A DNA stretch of 64,000 nt from Acinetobacter guerrae (GTDB taxonomy: Bacteria; Pseudomonadota; Gammaproteobacteria; Pseudomonadales; Moraxellaceae), in the NCBI RefSeq assembly GCF_009372255.1, contig NZ_LXGN01000060.1:35364-99363 (forward strand), written 5' to 3'. This document shows, in pieces, positions 9,871 to 20,053 of the stretch. A program made the position numbers and the translations under genes. Position 1 is the stretch's first letter. The number at the start of each line of letters is the position of its first letter. The notes below the pieces were generated by a model that made no database searches, was not told the DNA's origin, and saw only the letters and a program-made list of their open reading frames with translations.

Positions 9871-10239
9871 ATGATTCAAACCGAAAGTATGCTCGACGTA
9901 GCAGACAATAGTGGTGCACGCCGCGTACAATGTATTAAAGTACTAGGTGGTTCACATCGTCGTTATGCTTCTGTTGGCGACATTATTAAAGTTACTGTTA
10001 AAGAAGCAATTCCACGTGGCCGTGTTAAAAAGGGCGACGTGATGAATGCTGTTGTGGTACGTACTAAGTTTGGTATTCGTCGTCCAGACGGTTCTGTGAT
10101 CCGTTTTGATGACAATGCAGCTGTATTGTTAAACAACAATAAAGCTCCGATTGCCACTCGTATTTTCGGACCAGTGACTCGTGAACTTCGTACTGAACAG
10201 TTCATGAAAATCATTTCATTGGCTCCTGAAGTTCTATAA
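9871..10239 (+). CDS. rplN: 50S ribosomal protein L14
   Basis: This 122-residue L14 ([19 protein letters not shown]) is universally conserved in length and sequence and forms an intersubunit bridge. It is the first gene of the spc group. GGAG lies upstream of the ATG. Confidence 0.98.
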   Translation: MIQTESMLDVADNSGARRVQCIKVLGGSHRRYASVGDIIKVTVKEAIPRGRVKKGDVMNAVVVRTKFGIRRPDGSVIRFDDNAAVLLNNNKAPIATRIFGPVTRELRTEQFMKIISLAPEVL

Positions 10240-10248
10240 GAGGCAATC

Positions 10249-10569
10249 ATGGCTAAGATTAAAAAAGGCGATACGGTTATCGTGATCGCAGGTAAAGAAA
10301 AAGGCAAACAGGGTACTGTTCTGTCTGTTTCTGAAGACCGTGTTAAGGTTGAAGGCCTTAACTTAGTGAAGAAGCATCAAAAGCCGAACCGTGTAACTGG
10401 CGCTGAAGGCGGCATTGTTACTCAGGAAGCTTCGCTTCATATCTCAAACGTGGCAATTTTAAATGCTACAACCCAAAAGGCTGATCGTGTTGGTTACCAG
10501 ATTGACGAAAATGGCGTGAAAACTCGCGTTTATAAGTCAAATGGTGAATCAGTGGCGACAGCGAAGTAA
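10249..10569 (+). CDS. rplX: 50S ribosomal protein L24
   Basis: This 106-residue L24 with a KOW motif (KKGDTVIVIAGKEKGKQGTV) is an initiator of 50S assembly. It lies nine bases after rplN. Confidence 0.97.
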   Translation: MAKIKKGDTVIVIAGKEKGKQGTVLSVSEDRVKVEGLNLVKKHQKPNRVTGAEGGIVTQEASLHISNVAILNATTQKADRVGYQIDENGVKTRVYKSNGESVATAK

Positions 10570-10584
10570 TAGGTTGATACGGCA

Positions 10585-11121
10585 ATGGCCAGACTTAAAA
10601 CACGTTACAACGAAGAACTTAAAGCTAAGTTACAACAGGATCTTAGCATTAAGAATGTAATGGAGATTCCTCGCATTACAAAAATCACCCTTAACATGGG
10701 TGTAGGCGCAGCTGCAACTGATAAGAAATTATTAGATGGCGCTGTTGCTGATATGACTTTAATTGCTGGTCAAAAGCCAGTAGTTACGCTTGCGCGTAAA
10801 TCAATCGCTGGTTTTAAAATCCGTGATGGTTGGCCAATTGGTTGTAAAGTGACCTTGCGTGGCGAGCAAATGTACGAATTTTTGGATCGTTTGATCTCAA
10901 TCGCAATCCCGCGTATCCGTGACTTCCGTGGTTTCTCAGCGAAATCTTTTGACGGTCGCGGTAATTACTCGATGGGTTTGAAAGAGCAAATCGTTTTCCC
11001 TGAAATCGATTTTGACAAGATTGATCGTATTCGTGGTATGGATATTACTATTACTACGACTGCTCGCACCGATGACGAAGGCCGTGCGCTTATGCGTGCA
11101 TTCGGCTTCCCGTTCAAATAA
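10585..11121 (+). CDS. rplE: 50S ribosomal protein L5
   Basis: This 178-residue L5 binds 5S rRNA. The conserved [22 protein letters not shown] and RGMDI motifs are present. In E. coli the start of this gene carries the S8 repressor site of the spc operon; the equivalent was not verified here. Confidence 0.98.
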   Translation: MARLKTRYNEELKAKLQQDLSIKNVMEIPRITKITLNMGVGAAATDKKLLDGAVADMTLIAGQKPVVTLARKSIAGFKIRDGWPIGCKVTLRGEQMYEFLDRLISIAIPRIRDFRGFSAKSFDGRGNYSMGLKEQIVFPEIDFDKIDRIRGMDITITTTARTDDEGRALMRAFGFPFK

Positions 11122-11130
11122 GAGGTCGAT

Positions 11131-11436
11131 ATGGCTAAGAAAAGTATGGTTAATCGCGAGTTGAAACGCGAAAAAACAGTTGCTAAATACGCTGCAAAAC
11201 GTGCTGAATTAAAAGCAATTATTGCCAACGTAAATGCAAGTGATGAAGAGCGTTTTCAAGCGACATTAAAGTTACAGGCATTGCCACGTAACGCATCTCC
11301 AGTACGTCTTCGTAACCGTTGTGGTTTAACAGGTCGTCCTCATGGTTACTTCCGTAAGTTCGGTCTAAGCCGTAACAAATTACGTGACACAGTAATGCAG
11401 GGTGATGTACCTGGCGTTGTTAAGGCAAGCTGGTAA
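11131..11436 (+). CDS. rpsN: 30S ribosomal protein S14
   Basis: This 101-residue S14 is of the long, cysteine-poor C-minus type and lacks the CxxC...CxxC zinc ribbon. It carries the conserved [21 protein letters not shown] segment. Confidence 0.98.
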   Translation: MAKKSMVNRELKREKTVAKYAAKRAELKAIIANVNASDEERFQATLKLQALPRNASPVRLRNRCGLTGRPHGYFRKFGLSRNKLRDTVMQGDVPGVVKASW

Positions 11437-11447
11437 GGAGCAACTAA

Positions 11448-11843
11448 ATGAGTATGCAAGATACCGTTGCCGACATGCTAACACGTGTTCGTAACGCACA
11501 AATGGCAAAGAAACAATCAGTTTCTATGCCGTCTTCTAAGTTGAAAGTTGCAATTGCCAACGTTCTTCAACAAGAAGGTTATATTTCAAACGTAGAAGTT
11601 GCTCAAGAAGAAGCAAAAGCTACTTTGACTATTACGTTAAAATATTTTGAAGGCAAACCAGTTATCGAAACTGTGAAGCGTGTAAGCCGTCCAGGTTTAC
11701 GCCAATATCGCGGTAAAGATAAACTTCCAAGCGTTAAGCAAGGTTTGGGTATTGCAATTGTTTCTACAAGCAAAGGCATCATGACTGATCGCGCTGCACG
11801 TGCTGCAGGCGTCGGTGGTGAAGTTATTGCTTTTGTTTCTTAA
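11448..11843 (+). CDS. rpsH: 30S ribosomal protein S8
   Basis: This 131-residue S8 ([19 protein letters not shown]) is a primary 16S binder and the autogenous regulator of the spc operon in E. coli. The C-terminal [21 protein letters not shown] segment is intact. Confidence 0.98.
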   Translation: MSMQDTVADMLTRVRNAQMAKKQSVSMPSSKLKVAIANVLQQEGYISNVEVAQEEAKATLTITLKYFEGKPVIETVKRVSRPGLRQYRGKDKLPSVKQGLGIAIVSTSKGIMTDRAARAAGVGGEVIAFVS

Positions 11844-11856
11844 TAGGTGATTCCTC

Positions 11857-12390
11857 ATGTCTCGTGTGGCTAAAGCCCCAGTAACTGTACCTAACGGTGT
11901 AACAGTTACTCAGAACGGCCGGCAGGTCGAAGTGAAAGGCACTAAAGGTACATTGTCTTTCAACCTGCATGCGCTGGTCGAGCTAAAACAGGAAGAAGGT
12001 AAACTTCAACTAGCTCCTGCTAAAGAGTCGAAAGACGCTTGGATGCAAGCTGGTACTGCTCGCGCTGTGCTTAACAACCTTGTAAAAGGCGTAAGTGAAG
12101 GCTTCGAACGTAAGTTGCAACTTATTGGTGTTGGTTATAAAGCTGCGGTTAAAGGTACAGTTGTAAACCTTAACCTAGGTTTTTCTCACCCAATCGATTA
12201 CAACCTTCCTGAAGGCGTAACTGCTGAAACTCCAACTGCAACTGAAATTATTTTGAAGTCAGCAGATAAGCAGTTACTTGGTCAAGTTGCTTCTGAAATC
12301 CGTGGTTATCGTCCGCCAGAGCCGTATAAAGGTAAAGGTGTTCGTTACTCGAACGAAGTTGTTCTTCGTAAAGAAGCTAAGAAGAAATAA
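11857..12390 (+). CDS. rplF: 50S ribosomal protein L6
   Basis: This 177-residue L6 shows the two-repeat L6 fold and the conserved C-terminal [17 protein letters not shown] signature. It is the normal length and lies in the canonical spc position. Confidence 0.98.
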   Translation: MSRVAKAPVTVPNGVTVTQNGRQVEVKGTKGTLSFNLHALVELKQEEGKLQLAPAKESKDAWMQAGTARAVLNNLVKGVSEGFERKLQLIGVGYKAAVKGTVVNLNLGFSHPIDYNLPEGVTAETPTATEIILKSADKQLLGQVASEIRGYRPPEPYKGKGVRYSNEVVLRKEAKKK

Positions 12391-12404
12391 GGCGCGAGGT
12401 TCTT

Positions 12405-12755
12405 ATGAACGAAAAGAAACAATCCCGTTTGCGTCGTGCGAAAAGCACACGCTTGCACATTCGTGCATTGGGTGCGACTCGCCTGTGTGTAAACCGCACA
12501 CCGCGTCACATCTATGCTCAAGTGATTTCCGCAGATGGTGGCAAAGTATTAGCGCAAGCTTCTACTTTGGATGCATCTTTACGTAGCGGTTCAACTGGTA
12601 ACGTAGACGCAGCTACTAAAGTAGGTGCTTTAATCGCAGAGCGTGCGAAAGCTGCTGGTGTAACTAAAGTTGCATTTGACCGTTCTGGTTTTAAATATCA
12701 TGGTCGTATCAAAGCCTTGGCTGATGCTGCTCGTGAAAACGGCTTGGAGTTCTAA
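12405..12755 (+). CDS. rplR: 50S ribosomal protein L18
   Basis: This 116-residue L18 binds 5S rRNA together with L5 and L25. It has a basic N-terminus ([15 protein letters not shown]) and the conserved [20 protein letters not shown] ending. Confidence 0.98.
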   Translation: MNEKKQSRLRRAKSTRLHIRALGATRLCVNRTPRHIYAQVISADGGKVLAQASTLDASLRSGSTGNVDAATKVGALIAERAKAAGVTKVAFDRSGFKYHGRIKALADAARENGLEF

Positions 12756-12757
12756 TC

Positions 12758-13255
12758 ATGGCTAAAGTTGAACAAAACGAAGGTCTTGTTGAAAAGCTGG
12801 TTGCCGTTGACCGTGTAGCCAAAGTTGTTAAGGGTGGTCGTATCTTCTCTTTCACAGCATTGACAGTTGTGGGCGATGGTAATGGTCGTGTAGGTTTCGG
12901 TCGTGGTAAAGCTCGTGAAGTTCCAGCTGCTATTTCTAAAGCACTTGAAGCTGCTCGTCGTAACATGATTACTGTAGACCTTGCTGGTACTACTTTACAA
13001 CACCCTGTGAATGCTCGTCATGGTGCAAGCCGTGTATACATGCAACCTGCTTCTGAAGGTACTGGCGTAATTGCTGGTGGTGCTATGCGTGCCGTTTTGG
13101 AAGCTGCTGGTGTACATAACGTACTTGCTAAATGTTATGGTTCTACGAATGCTGCGAACGTTGTAAACGCGACTTTTAAAGGTTTGCGTGATATGACTTC
13201 TCCTGAGAAAGTTGCTGCAAAACGTGGTCTTTCAGTAGAACAAATTCAAGGGTAA
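12758..13255 (+). CDS. rpsE: 30S ribosomal protein S5
   Basis: This 165-residue S5 has the double-stranded RNA-binding-like N-terminal domain ([20 protein letters not shown]) and the [17 protein letters not shown] signature. It acts in decoding fidelity. It starts two bases after rplR. Confidence 0.98.
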   Translation: MAKVEQNEGLVEKLVAVDRVAKVVKGGRIFSFTALTVVGDGNGRVGFGRGKAREVPAAISKALEAARRNMITVDLAGTTLQHPVNARHGASRVYMQPASEGTGVIAGGAMRAVLEAAGVHNVLAKCYGSTNAANVVNATFKGLRDMTSPEKVAAKRGLSVEQIQG

Positions 13256-13261
13256 TCAATC

Positions 13262-13438
13262 ATGAAAACGATTAAAGTTACCCAGACTAAATCTGCTTCG
13301 CATCGTTTGAAAAATCACAAACTTTGCCTTCAAGGTTTAGGTCTGCGTCGTATTGGTCATACTGTAGAAGTGCAAGACACGCCTTCTAACCGTGGTATGA
13401 TCAACAAAGTCTACTATATGGTTAGTGTAGAGGAATAA
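13262..13438 (+). CDS. rpmD: 50S ribosomal protein L30
   Basis: This 58-residue frame starts [19 protein letters not shown] and ends YYMVSVEE. The length and position between S5 and L15 are those of L30. It has [19 protein letters not shown], the typical L30 helix-strand signature. Confidence 0.96.
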   Translation: MKTIKVTQTKSASHRLKNHKLCLQGLGLRRIGHTVEVQDTPSNRGMINKVYYMVSVEE

Positions 13439-13441
13439 GCC

Positions 13442-13882
13442 ATGACTCTGCGTTTAAATGAACTTTCACCTGCTGAAGGTGCAAAGCGTGAAAATCGTCG
13501 CTTGGGTCGTGGTATCGGTTCTGGCGTTGGTAAAACAGGTGGCCGCGGTGTTAAAGGCCAAAAATCACGTAAAAGTGGTGGCGTTCGTCCAGGCTTTGAA
13601 GGCGGTCAAACTGCGATTTATCGTCGTTTGCCTAAATTCGGCTTCACTAGCCAAATCGCATTGAAAACTGCGGAAGTACGCTTGTCTGAACTTGCTAAAG
13701 TTGAAGGTGACATTGTTTCACTAGAAACTTTAAAAGCTGCGAACGTTGTTCGTCGTGACCAAGTTCGTGCACGTGTTGTTCTTTCTGGTGAAGTAACTCG
13801 CGCGTTTACAGTGCAAGGTGTTGCTTTGACTAAAGGCGCTAAGGCTGCAATTGAAGCAGCTGGCGGTAAAGTCGAGGAGTAA
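13442..13882 (+). CDS. rplO: 50S ribosomal protein L15
   Basis: This 146-residue L15 has the Gly/Arg-rich N-terminal extension ([18 protein letters not shown]) that threads into 23S rRNA. It is three bases after rpmD and six bases ahead of secY. Confidence 0.98.
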   Translation: MTLRLNELSPAEGAKRENRRLGRGIGSGVGKTGGRGVKGQKSRKSGGVRPGFEGGQTAIYRRLPKFGFTSQIALKTAEVRLSELAKVEGDIVSLETLKAANVVRRDQVRARVVLSGEVTRAFTVQGVALTKGAKAAIEAAGGKVEE

Positions 13883-13888
13883 TACCGA

Positions 13889-15247
13889 GTGGCTATGTCT
13901 CCTAGTTCTTCAGGTCATGTCAACATGATGAAAGGACAACCGTTTCATGTGAAATATCGTGAAATTATTCGCCGATTAATGTTCTTGGTTGGTGCATTGT
14001 TGGTCTTTCGACTAGGAGCGCATATTCCGTTGCCGGGTATTGATAATGTAGCGCTAGCCCGTTTTTTTAAAGCCAATGAAGGAACATTCTTGGGTTTATT
14101 TAATATGTTCTCTGGCGGTGCATTAGAACGTATGTCAATTCTGGCATTGGGTATTATGCCGTACATTTCTGCATCGATCATCGTGCAGTTGATGTCAACG
14201 GTTGTTCCTTCGCTAGAAGCTTTGAAGAAAGAAGGCGAGCAAGGCAAACGTAAAATCAATCAATATACACGTTACGGCACCTTATTTCTTGCTTTAGTGC
14301 AGGGGGTAGGGATGTGTGCAGGCTTGATTAGTCAGGGTATTACCTTGACTTCAGGTCTGGCATTTTATGTTCCGGCAGTGGCTTCATTAGTTGCTGGGAC
14401 TATGTTTTTGATGTGGCTTGGAGAGCAAATTACCGAACGTGGTATTGGTAATGGTATCTCTATGATTATTTTTGCAGGGATTGTCGCTGGATTACCAAAT
14501 CAGGTGATTCAAGGTTTTACCTCTGTACAAAATGGTCAGGGCAGTTTAATTGGAATGGCTGTATTTGCTTTATTATCACTTGCAGTACTTGCTGCGATTG
14601 TTTTTATTGAAAAAGCACAGCGTCGAATTCCAGTGAACTATGCACAAAAGCAGCAAGGCCGTCGCGTATTTACTGCACAGCAAACGCATTTGCCATTAAA
14701 AATCAATATGGCGGGTGTAATTCCGGCAATTTTCGCTAGCTCACTGTTGTTATTTCCAGCGAGTTTAGGTCAATGGCTAGGAAGTGCTGATCCAAATGCA
14801 GGGATTGTAAAACGTGCTCTGCAAGATTTGGCACTCGTGTTATCGCCTGGACAGCCGTTATATCTCATGCTTTTCGGTACGTTGATTATTTTCTTCTGTT
14901 ATTTCTATACAGCGCTGGTTTTCAGCCCAAAAGAAGTGTCAGAAAATTTAAAACGTAGCGGTGCATATGTACCTGGTATACGCCCAGGTGAGCAAACGGC
15001 TCGTTATTTGGATCATATTCTTAATCGTTTGACTTTTATTGGCGCGATTTATATTACTGTTGTGTGTTTAATGCCAATGATTCTGCAAAGTTCATTTGGA
15101 ATTCCATTTCATCTCGGTGGTACATCGTTGTTAATTGTTGTCGTTGTTGTGATGGATTTTATGGCGCAGCTTCAAGCTCACCTAACTTCGCATCAGTATG
15201 ACAATCAAACGTTAATGAGAAAAACGACTGCTCATCCTAAGGGATAA
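13889..15247 (+). CDS. secY: Protein translocase subunit SecY
   Basis: This 452-residue integral membrane protein of ten helices forms the channel of the SecYEG translocon. Recognisable parts are the plug-side IPLPGID segment, the [19 protein letters not shown] signature and the cytoplasmic loop [19 protein letters not shown]. The GTG at 13889 is nine bases after GAGGAG, so it is preferred to the ATG two codons later. As in most bacteria it lies within the spc operon. Confidence 0.97.
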
Positions 15248-15267
15248 GCGCACTTAGAGGTTTCATC

Positions 15268-15384
15268 ATGAAAGTACAAGCTTCTGTAAAGAAAATTTGT
15301 GGTAGCTGTAAAGTTATCCGTCGTAATGGGGTTATTCGCGTGATTTGCAGCGCAGAACCTCGTCATAAGCAGCGTCAAGGTTAA
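15268..15384 (+). CDS. rpmJ: 50S ribosomal protein L36
   Basis: This 38-residue frame, starting [19 protein letters not shown], has the zinc-ribbon pattern of L36 (CGSC...CSAEPRH, Cys/Cys/Cys/His). Its position between secY and rpsM is canonical. This zinc-binding form contrasts with the zinc-free S14 in the same operon. Confidence 0.96.
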
Positions 15385-15399
15385 TCTGATCAAGACCTG

Positions 15400-15458
15400 T
15401 TGATTTCAGTAGGCGAATTAGGTTAATATCCGCCCCTCAAAGTTTTTTTGTGGGGCGG
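15400..15458 (+). promoter_or_regulatory. Alpha-operon upstream region: candidate promoter and GC hairpin
   Basis: TTGATT at 15400-15405 and TAATAT at 15424-15429 with an 18-base spacer make a plausible internal promoter. A strong hairpin pairs CCGCCCC (15430-15436) with GGGGCGG (15452-15458). The hairpin begins at about the predicted start site, so only read-through RNA would fold it completely. In E. coli, S4 represses this operon through a leader pseudoknot; no pseudoknot was demonstrated here. Confidence 0.5.
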
Positions 15459-15492
15459 TTGATTTATCTACTGCCTTTTTGGAGAAAAGTGA

Positions 15493-15849
15493 ATGGCTCG
15501 TATTGCCGGTGTAAACATTCCGGATAACAAGCATGCTGTTATCTCACTTACTTATATTTTTGGTATTGGTCGCCACACATCTAAGAATATCTTAGCTGCT
15601 GTAGGTATTGCACCAACAACAAAAATCCGTGAGTTGGATGATGCTCAGCTTGATGCGATTCGCGCAGAAGTTGCCAAGGTTCCGACCGAAGGTGATTTAC
15701 GTCGTGAAATTTCCATGAACATTAAACGTTTAATGGATTTGGGCTGCTACCGCGGTCTTCGTCATCGTCGCAGCTTGCCTGTCCGTGGACAACGCACCAA
15801 AACTAACGCACGTACCCGTAAAGGTCCGCGCAAACCGATTAAAAAGTAA
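15493..15849 (+). CDS. rpsM: 30S ribosomal protein S13
   Basis: This 118-residue S13 has an intact [14 protein letters not shown] start and the basic C-terminal tail [18 protein letters not shown] that contacts P-site tRNA. It is the first gene of the alpha group, preceded by GGAG. Confidence 0.98.
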   Translation: MARIAGVNIPDNKHAVISLTYIFGIGRHTSKNILAAVGIAPTTKIRELDDAQLDAIRAEVAKVPTEGDLRREISMNIKRLMDLGCYRGLRHRRSLPVRGQRTKTNARTRKGPRKPIKK

Positions 15850-15868
15850 GATTTCTGGAAGCTAAAAG

Positions 15869-16255
15869 ATGGCTAAAGATACTCGCACACGCAAGAAGGT
15901 CACTCGTACCGTCTCTGAAGGTGTTGCACACATTCACGCGTCTTTTAATAACACCATTGTTACGATTACCGATCGTCAAGGTAATGCATTGGCTTGGGCC
16001 ACCTCAGGTGGACAAGGCTTCCGTGGTTCACGTAAATCAACTCCGTTTGCTGCTCAGGTAGCTGCTGAAGTTGCTGGTAAAGCAGCTTTGGATTACGGTT
16101 TGAAAAACCTAGACGTCCTTGTAAAAGGTCCTGGTCCAGGTCGTGAGTCTGCGGTTCGTGCATTAGGCGCAGTGGGTTATAAGATCAACAGCATTACCGA
16201 TGTGACTCCAATCCCTCACAACGGTTGCCGTCCACCTAAAAAACGTCGCGTGTAA
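15869..16255 (+). CDS. rpsK: 30S ribosomal protein S11
   Basis: This 128-residue S11 has the conserved [19 protein letters not shown] and [15 protein letters not shown] segments. It forms part of the 30S platform near the E site. Confidence 0.98.
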
Positions 16256-16267
16256 GGAGAAACATTC

Positions 16268-16891
16268 ATGGCTCGTTATATTGGTCCAAAATGCAAACTC
16301 TCTCGCCGCGAAGGGACAGACCTGCAATTAAAATCTGGCGTTAAACCGTTTGACGTCAAAACTAAAAAACATGCTAAAGCGCCTGGTCAACATGGCCAAG
16401 CTCGCGGTAAGCAATCTGAGTATTCACTACAATTACGTGAAAAACAAAAAGTACGTCGTATGTACGGAGTTTTAGAGCGTCAATTTAGTAATTACTATAA
16501 AGAAGCTGCTCGTGTAAAAGGTGCAACAGGTGAAAACTTGTTGAAATTGCTTGAAAGCCGCCTTGATAACGTAGTTTATCGCATGGGTTTTGGTTCTACA
16601 CGTGCAGAAGCTCGTCAGCTCGTATCTCACCGTTCTATTACTTTAAATGGCCGTCGTGTTAACATTGCGTCTATTCAAGTAAAAGCGGGTGATGTGATTG
16701 CAGTACATGAAGGTGCTAAACAACAATTACGTATCAAAAACGCAATTGAATTAGCTGCTCAACGTGGTATTCCTGCTTGGATGGAAGTTGATCATTCTAA
16801 GTTTGAAGGTACGTTCAAAGCTGCACCAGATCGTTCTGATCTACCTGCTGAAATCAACGAAAGCTTGATTGTAGAATTGTATTCTAAATAA
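16268..16891 (+). CDS. rpsD: 30S ribosomal protein S4
   Basis: This 207-residue S4 has an S4 RNA-binding domain ([26 protein letters not shown]). The N-terminal zinc cysteines are absent, as in most gamma-proteobacteria. S4 nucleates 30S assembly and represses the alpha operon in E. coli. Confidence 0.98.
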   Translation: MARYIGPKCKLSRREGTDLQLKSGVKPFDVKTKKHAKAPGQHGQARGKQSEYSLQLREKQKVRRMYGVLERQFSNYYKEAARVKGATGENLLKLLESRLDNVVYRMGFGSTRAEARQLVSHRSITLNGRRVNIASIQVKAGDVIAVHEGAKQQLRIKNAIELAAQRGIPAWMEVDHSKFEGTFKAAPDRSDLPAEINESLIVELYSK

Positions 16892-16909
16892 TCCTTGAGG
16901 TAGCAATAA

Positions 16910-17917
16910 ATGACGCGTACTGCAAACGAGTTTCTAACTCCGCAAGCGATCAAGGTCGAAGCGGTGAGCGGGACCTCGGCAAAAGTGATTCTGGAACCTT
17001 TAGAGCGTGGTTTTGGCCATACTCTAGGTAATGCTTTACGTCGCATTCTATTGTCTTCTTTGCCTGGCGCTGCTGTGGTTGAAGTAGAAATAGAAGGCGT
17101 CGAGCACGAGTACAGTACTTTAGAAGGCTTGCAGCAGGACATCGTCGAGCTCTTGCTGAACCTAAAAGGATTGTCTATTAAGCTGTTCGATCAAAATGAA
17201 GCATATTTAACATTGGAAAAACAAGGTCCTGGCGATATTACTGCCGCGGATCTTCGTTTGCCTCATAATGTTGAAGTGGTTAACTCAGAGCATTTGATCG
17301 GCACATTGAGTGCTTCAGGTTCAATTAAAATGCGCCTGAAAGTTTCTCAAGGTCGTGGTTATGAGACATCTGACTCACGTTTCCCTGAAGGTGAAACGCG
17401 TCCTGTAGGTCGTCTACAGTTAGATGCATCTTATAGCCCAATTAAACGTGTTTCTTATACCGTTGAAAATGCGCGTGTAGAACAACGTACTGACCTTGAT
17501 AAACTGGTCATTGATCTTGAAACCAATGGTACTGTTGATCCTGAAGAAGCAATCCGCAAAGCGGCAACAATCTTGCAACAACAAATTGCAATTTTTGTTG
17601 ATCTTCAGAAAGATCAAGCTCCAGTGGCTCAAGAACCTCGTGAAGAAGTTGACCCAATCTTGCTTCGTCCAGTAGATGATCTAGAGCTTACTGTTCGTTC
17701 TGCTAACTGTTTGAAGGCAGAAAATATTTACTACATTGGTGATCTTGTTCAACGTACTGAAGTTGAGTTGTTAAAAACTCCTAACTTAGGTAAAAAATCG
17801 TTGACTGAGATTAAAGATGTTTTAGCTTCGAAAGGCTTGCAACTCGGCATGCGTTTAGAAAACTGGCCACCTGCTAGTTTACGCATGGACGATCGTTTTG
17901 CCTATCGTAGCCGTTAA
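16910..17917 (+). CDS. rpoA: RNA polymerase alpha subunit
   Basis: This 335-residue protein has an N-terminal assembly domain ([23 protein letters not shown]) and a C-terminal DNA-binding domain ([32 protein letters not shown]) joined by a flexible linker. Length and position between rpsD and rplQ are canonical. The C-terminal domain contacts UP elements and activators. Confidence 0.98.
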   Translation: MTRTANEFLTPQAIKVEAVSGTSAKVILEPLERGFGHTLGNALRRILLSSLPGAAVVEVEIEGVEHEYSTLEGLQQDIVELLLNLKGLSIKLFDQNEAYLTLEKQGPGDITAADLRLPHNVEVVNSEHLIGTLSASGSIKMRLKVSQGRGYETSDSRFPEGETRPVGRLQLDASYSPIKRVSYTVENARVEQRTDLDKLVIDLETNGTVDPEEAIRKAATILQQQIAIFVDLQKDQAPVAQEPREEVDPILLRPVDDLELTVRSANCLKAENIYYIGDLVQRTEVELLKTPNLGKKSLTEIKDVLASKGLQLGMRLENWPPASLRMDDRFAYRSR

Positions 17918-17935
17918 TTAAGTAGGACTATCACC

Positions 17936-18313
17936 ATGCGTCATCGTAATAGTGGTGTGAAATTAGGCCGTACAAGCAGCCATCGTAAAGCGATGTTTCA
18001 AAACTTGGCGAATTCTTTGTTTGAACATGAGTTGATTAAAACAACTGTGCCTAAAGCAAAAGAATTACGTCGTGTTGCTGAGCCTTTAATCACTCTAGCA
18101 AAAAACGATACAGTAGCAAACCGTCGTTTGGCGTTTGCTCGTACTCGTTCAGCTGCAACTGTAGGTAAGTTATTTACCGTACTTGGCCCTCGTTACAAAG
18201 AACGTAACGGCGGTTATCTACGTGTTCTTAAAGCGGGCTTTCGTGCTGGTGATGCAGCGCCAATGGCTTACGTTGAACTCGTAGACCGTGAAGTTAACAC
18301 TTCAGCAGAATAA
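17936..18313 (+). CDS. rplQ: 50S ribosomal protein L17
   Basis: This 125-residue L17 ([20 protein letters not shown]) is the last gene of the superoperon and is followed by a strong intrinsic terminator. Confidence 0.98.
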   Translation: MRHRNSGVKLGRTSSHRKAMFQNLANSLFEHELIKTTVPKAKELRRVAEPLITLAKNDTVANRRLAFARTRSAATVGKLFTVLGPRYKERNGGYLRVLKAGFRAGDAAPMAYVELVDREVNTSAE

Positions 18314-18324
18314 GATCATTATTC

Positions 18325-18358
18325 AAAAAAAAGATCGGTTATATACCGATCTTTTTTT
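18325..18358 (+). terminator. Intrinsic terminator of the ribosomal superoperon
   Basis: GATCGGT at 18333-18339 pairs with ACCGATC at 18345-18351 around a TATAT loop. It is flanked by eight A and seven T, which extend the stem and provide the U-tract. Confidence 0.95.
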
Positions 18359-18415
18359 ATGCAAATTTTAAAAGTTGTCCTCAAGTGATAAGAAAATGTG
18401 ATAAATGGGGTAAAC

Positions 18416-18459
18416 TTGACATTGCACATTGTCAAATTTGTGTTTTAATAAACTAGAAT
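18416..18459 (+). promoter_or_regulatory. Inverted repeat and possible promoter upstream of almA
   Basis: TTGACA (18416-18421) and TGTCAA (18430-18435) form an inverted repeat with an 8-base spacer. The second arm overlaps TTGTCA (18429-18434), which with TAGAAT (18454-18459, 19-base spacer) could be a promoter. An operator function is inferred from the symmetry and position only. Confidence 0.4.
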
Positions 18460-18483
18460 AGTTCTCAAGGTTATAAAAACAAC

Positions 18484-19980
18484 ATGGAAAAAATCGTTGA
18501 TGTATTAATTGTAGGTGCAGGAATTTCTGGTATTGGAATCGCAGCGCATCTTTCAAAAAATTCTCCACAGCGTCAATTTGAAATTATTGAACGTCGTGAA
18601 AGTATTGGTGGAACTTGGGATTTATTTCGTTACCCTGGCATTCGATCTGACTCCGATATGTCGACTTTTGGTTTTAATTTTAAACCATGGCGTAGTGCAA
18701 ATGTTCTTGCTGCTGGCCCTGCCATCAAAGGGTATTTAAATGAAGTGGTTGATGAATTCAATTTAAAAGAGAAAATCCATTTTAATCATCGAGTTCTTTC
18801 TGCAAATTATGATACTGCCAAGAAGAAATGGATTGTAGAAATTGAAGATGCTAGCCAGAAAAAGCAGACTTGGGTTGCAAACTTTGTTGTAGGGTGTACT
18901 GGTTATTATAATTACGATCAAGGTTATCAACCTGATTATCCAGGTAAAAATGATTTTAAAGGTCAATTTATTAATCCGCAATTTTGGCCTGAAAAATTGG
19001 ATTATTCGGGTAAAAAGGTAGTCATTATTGGTAGTGGTGCGACGGCTATTACCCTTGTTCCTGCAATGGCAAAAGGTGGAGCTGGGCATGTCACGATGTT
19101 ACAACGCTCTCCGACTTATATCGCTTCTATTCCTTCAATCGATTTTGTTTATGACAAAATGCGTAAGCTTTTACCAGAAGATGTGGCATATAAATTAACA
19201 CGTGCGCGAAATATAGGTGTGCAGCGTGGGATTTACGCATTATCTCAGAAGCAGCCTCAATTGGTTCGCAAGCTACTTCTAAAATCGATCGAAATGCAGC
19301 TTAAAGGTAAAGTGGATATGAAACACTTTACACCAAGTTATAATCCTTGGGATCAGCGTCTATGTGTAGTGCCTGATGGTGATTTATTTAAGATTTTGCG
19401 TTCTGGAAAAGCCAGCGTTGAAACGGATCAGATAGAAAAAATTACTGAAACAGGGATTCAGCTAAAATCAGGTAAACATCTTGAAGCTGATATTATTGTT
19501 TCAGCAACAGGTTTAGAAATCCAGATTTTGGGTGGTATTAAAGGTACTATCGATGGTCAACATTTAGATACCTCAAAAACAATGCTGTATCAGGGTGTGA
19601 TGGTCAGTGATGTGCCAAATATGGCGATGATTATTGGTTATATTAATGCATCGTGGACACTGAAAGTTGATGTGGCTGCAGATTATATTTGTCGCTTACT
19701 TAATTACATGGATAAAAATGGCTACGATGAAGTGATTCCTGAAGGGGATCAAACTGAATTAATGGATGATACCGTAATGGGTAGTTTAACCTCAGGTTAT
19801 ATTGCTCGTGCCGCCAATGTAATGCCAAAACAAGGTAAGCATGCACCTTGGAAAGTGACTAATAACTATCTGGCAGATCGGAAGGCATTAAAAAATGCAC
19901 GTTTTGATGATGGTGTTTTAAAGTTTCATAAAGTAGATGCAAGCGTTGAGCGTAAATCTAAGCCAAAATTAGTTTCATAA
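18484..19980 (+). CDS. almA: Flavin-binding monooxygenase, AlmA-type (long-chain alkane / Baeyer-Villiger family)
   Basis: This 498-residue FAD and NADPH enzyme has an N-terminal FAD Rossmann motif (VGAGISGIG, residues 10-18), the IGGTWDLFRYPGIRSDSDM block and a second Rossmann motif (IIGSGATAI, residues 181-189). From memory, the sequence is close to AlmA of Acinetobacter, which takes part in oxidation of very long-chain alkanes. The Baeyer-Villiger fingerprint FxGxxxHxxxWP reads FKGQFINPQFWP at 158-169, so its histidine is Asn164. An acyl-CoA dehydrogenase lies convergently next to it, fitting alkane-to-fatty-acid metabolism. The ribosome binding site is weak. Confidence 0.82.
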   Translation: MEKIVDVLIVGAGISGIGIAAHLSKNSPQRQFEIIERRESIGGTWDLFRYPGIRSDSDMSTFGFNFKPWRSANVLAAGPAIKGYLNEVVDEFNLKEKIHFNHRVLSANYDTAKKKWIVEIEDASQKKQTWVANFVVGCTGYYNYDQGYQPDYPGKNDFKGQFINPQFWPEKLDYSGKKVVIIGSGATAITLVPAMAKGGAGHVTMLQRSPTYIASIPSIDFVYDKMRKLLPEDVAYKLTRARNIGVQRGIYALSQKQPQLVRKLLLKSIEMQLKGKVDMKHFTPSYNPWDQRLCVVPDGDLFKILRSGKASVETDQIEKITETGIQLKSGKHLEADIIVSATGLEIQILGGIKGTIDGQHLDTSKTMLYQGVMVSDVPNMAMIIGYINASWTLKVDVAADYICRLLNYMDKNGYDEVIPEGDQTELMDDTVMGSLTSGYIARAANVMPKQGKHAPWKVTNNYLADRKALKNARFDDGVLKFHKVDASVERKSKPKLVS

Positions 19981-19998
19981 TCTCGATATATAAATCAG

Positions 19999-20027
19999 AA
20001 AAGGAGCTTAAATAAGCTCCTTTTTTT
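19999..20027 (+). terminator. Intrinsic terminator after almA
   Basis: AAAAGGAGCTTA pairs with TAAGCTCCTTTT around a very short loop and is followed by a T-run to 20027. It lies between convergent genes and could also slow minus-strand transcription. Confidence 0.9.
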
Positions 20028-20053
20028 ATGCAATTAAGAAAATTCGTGAAAGA

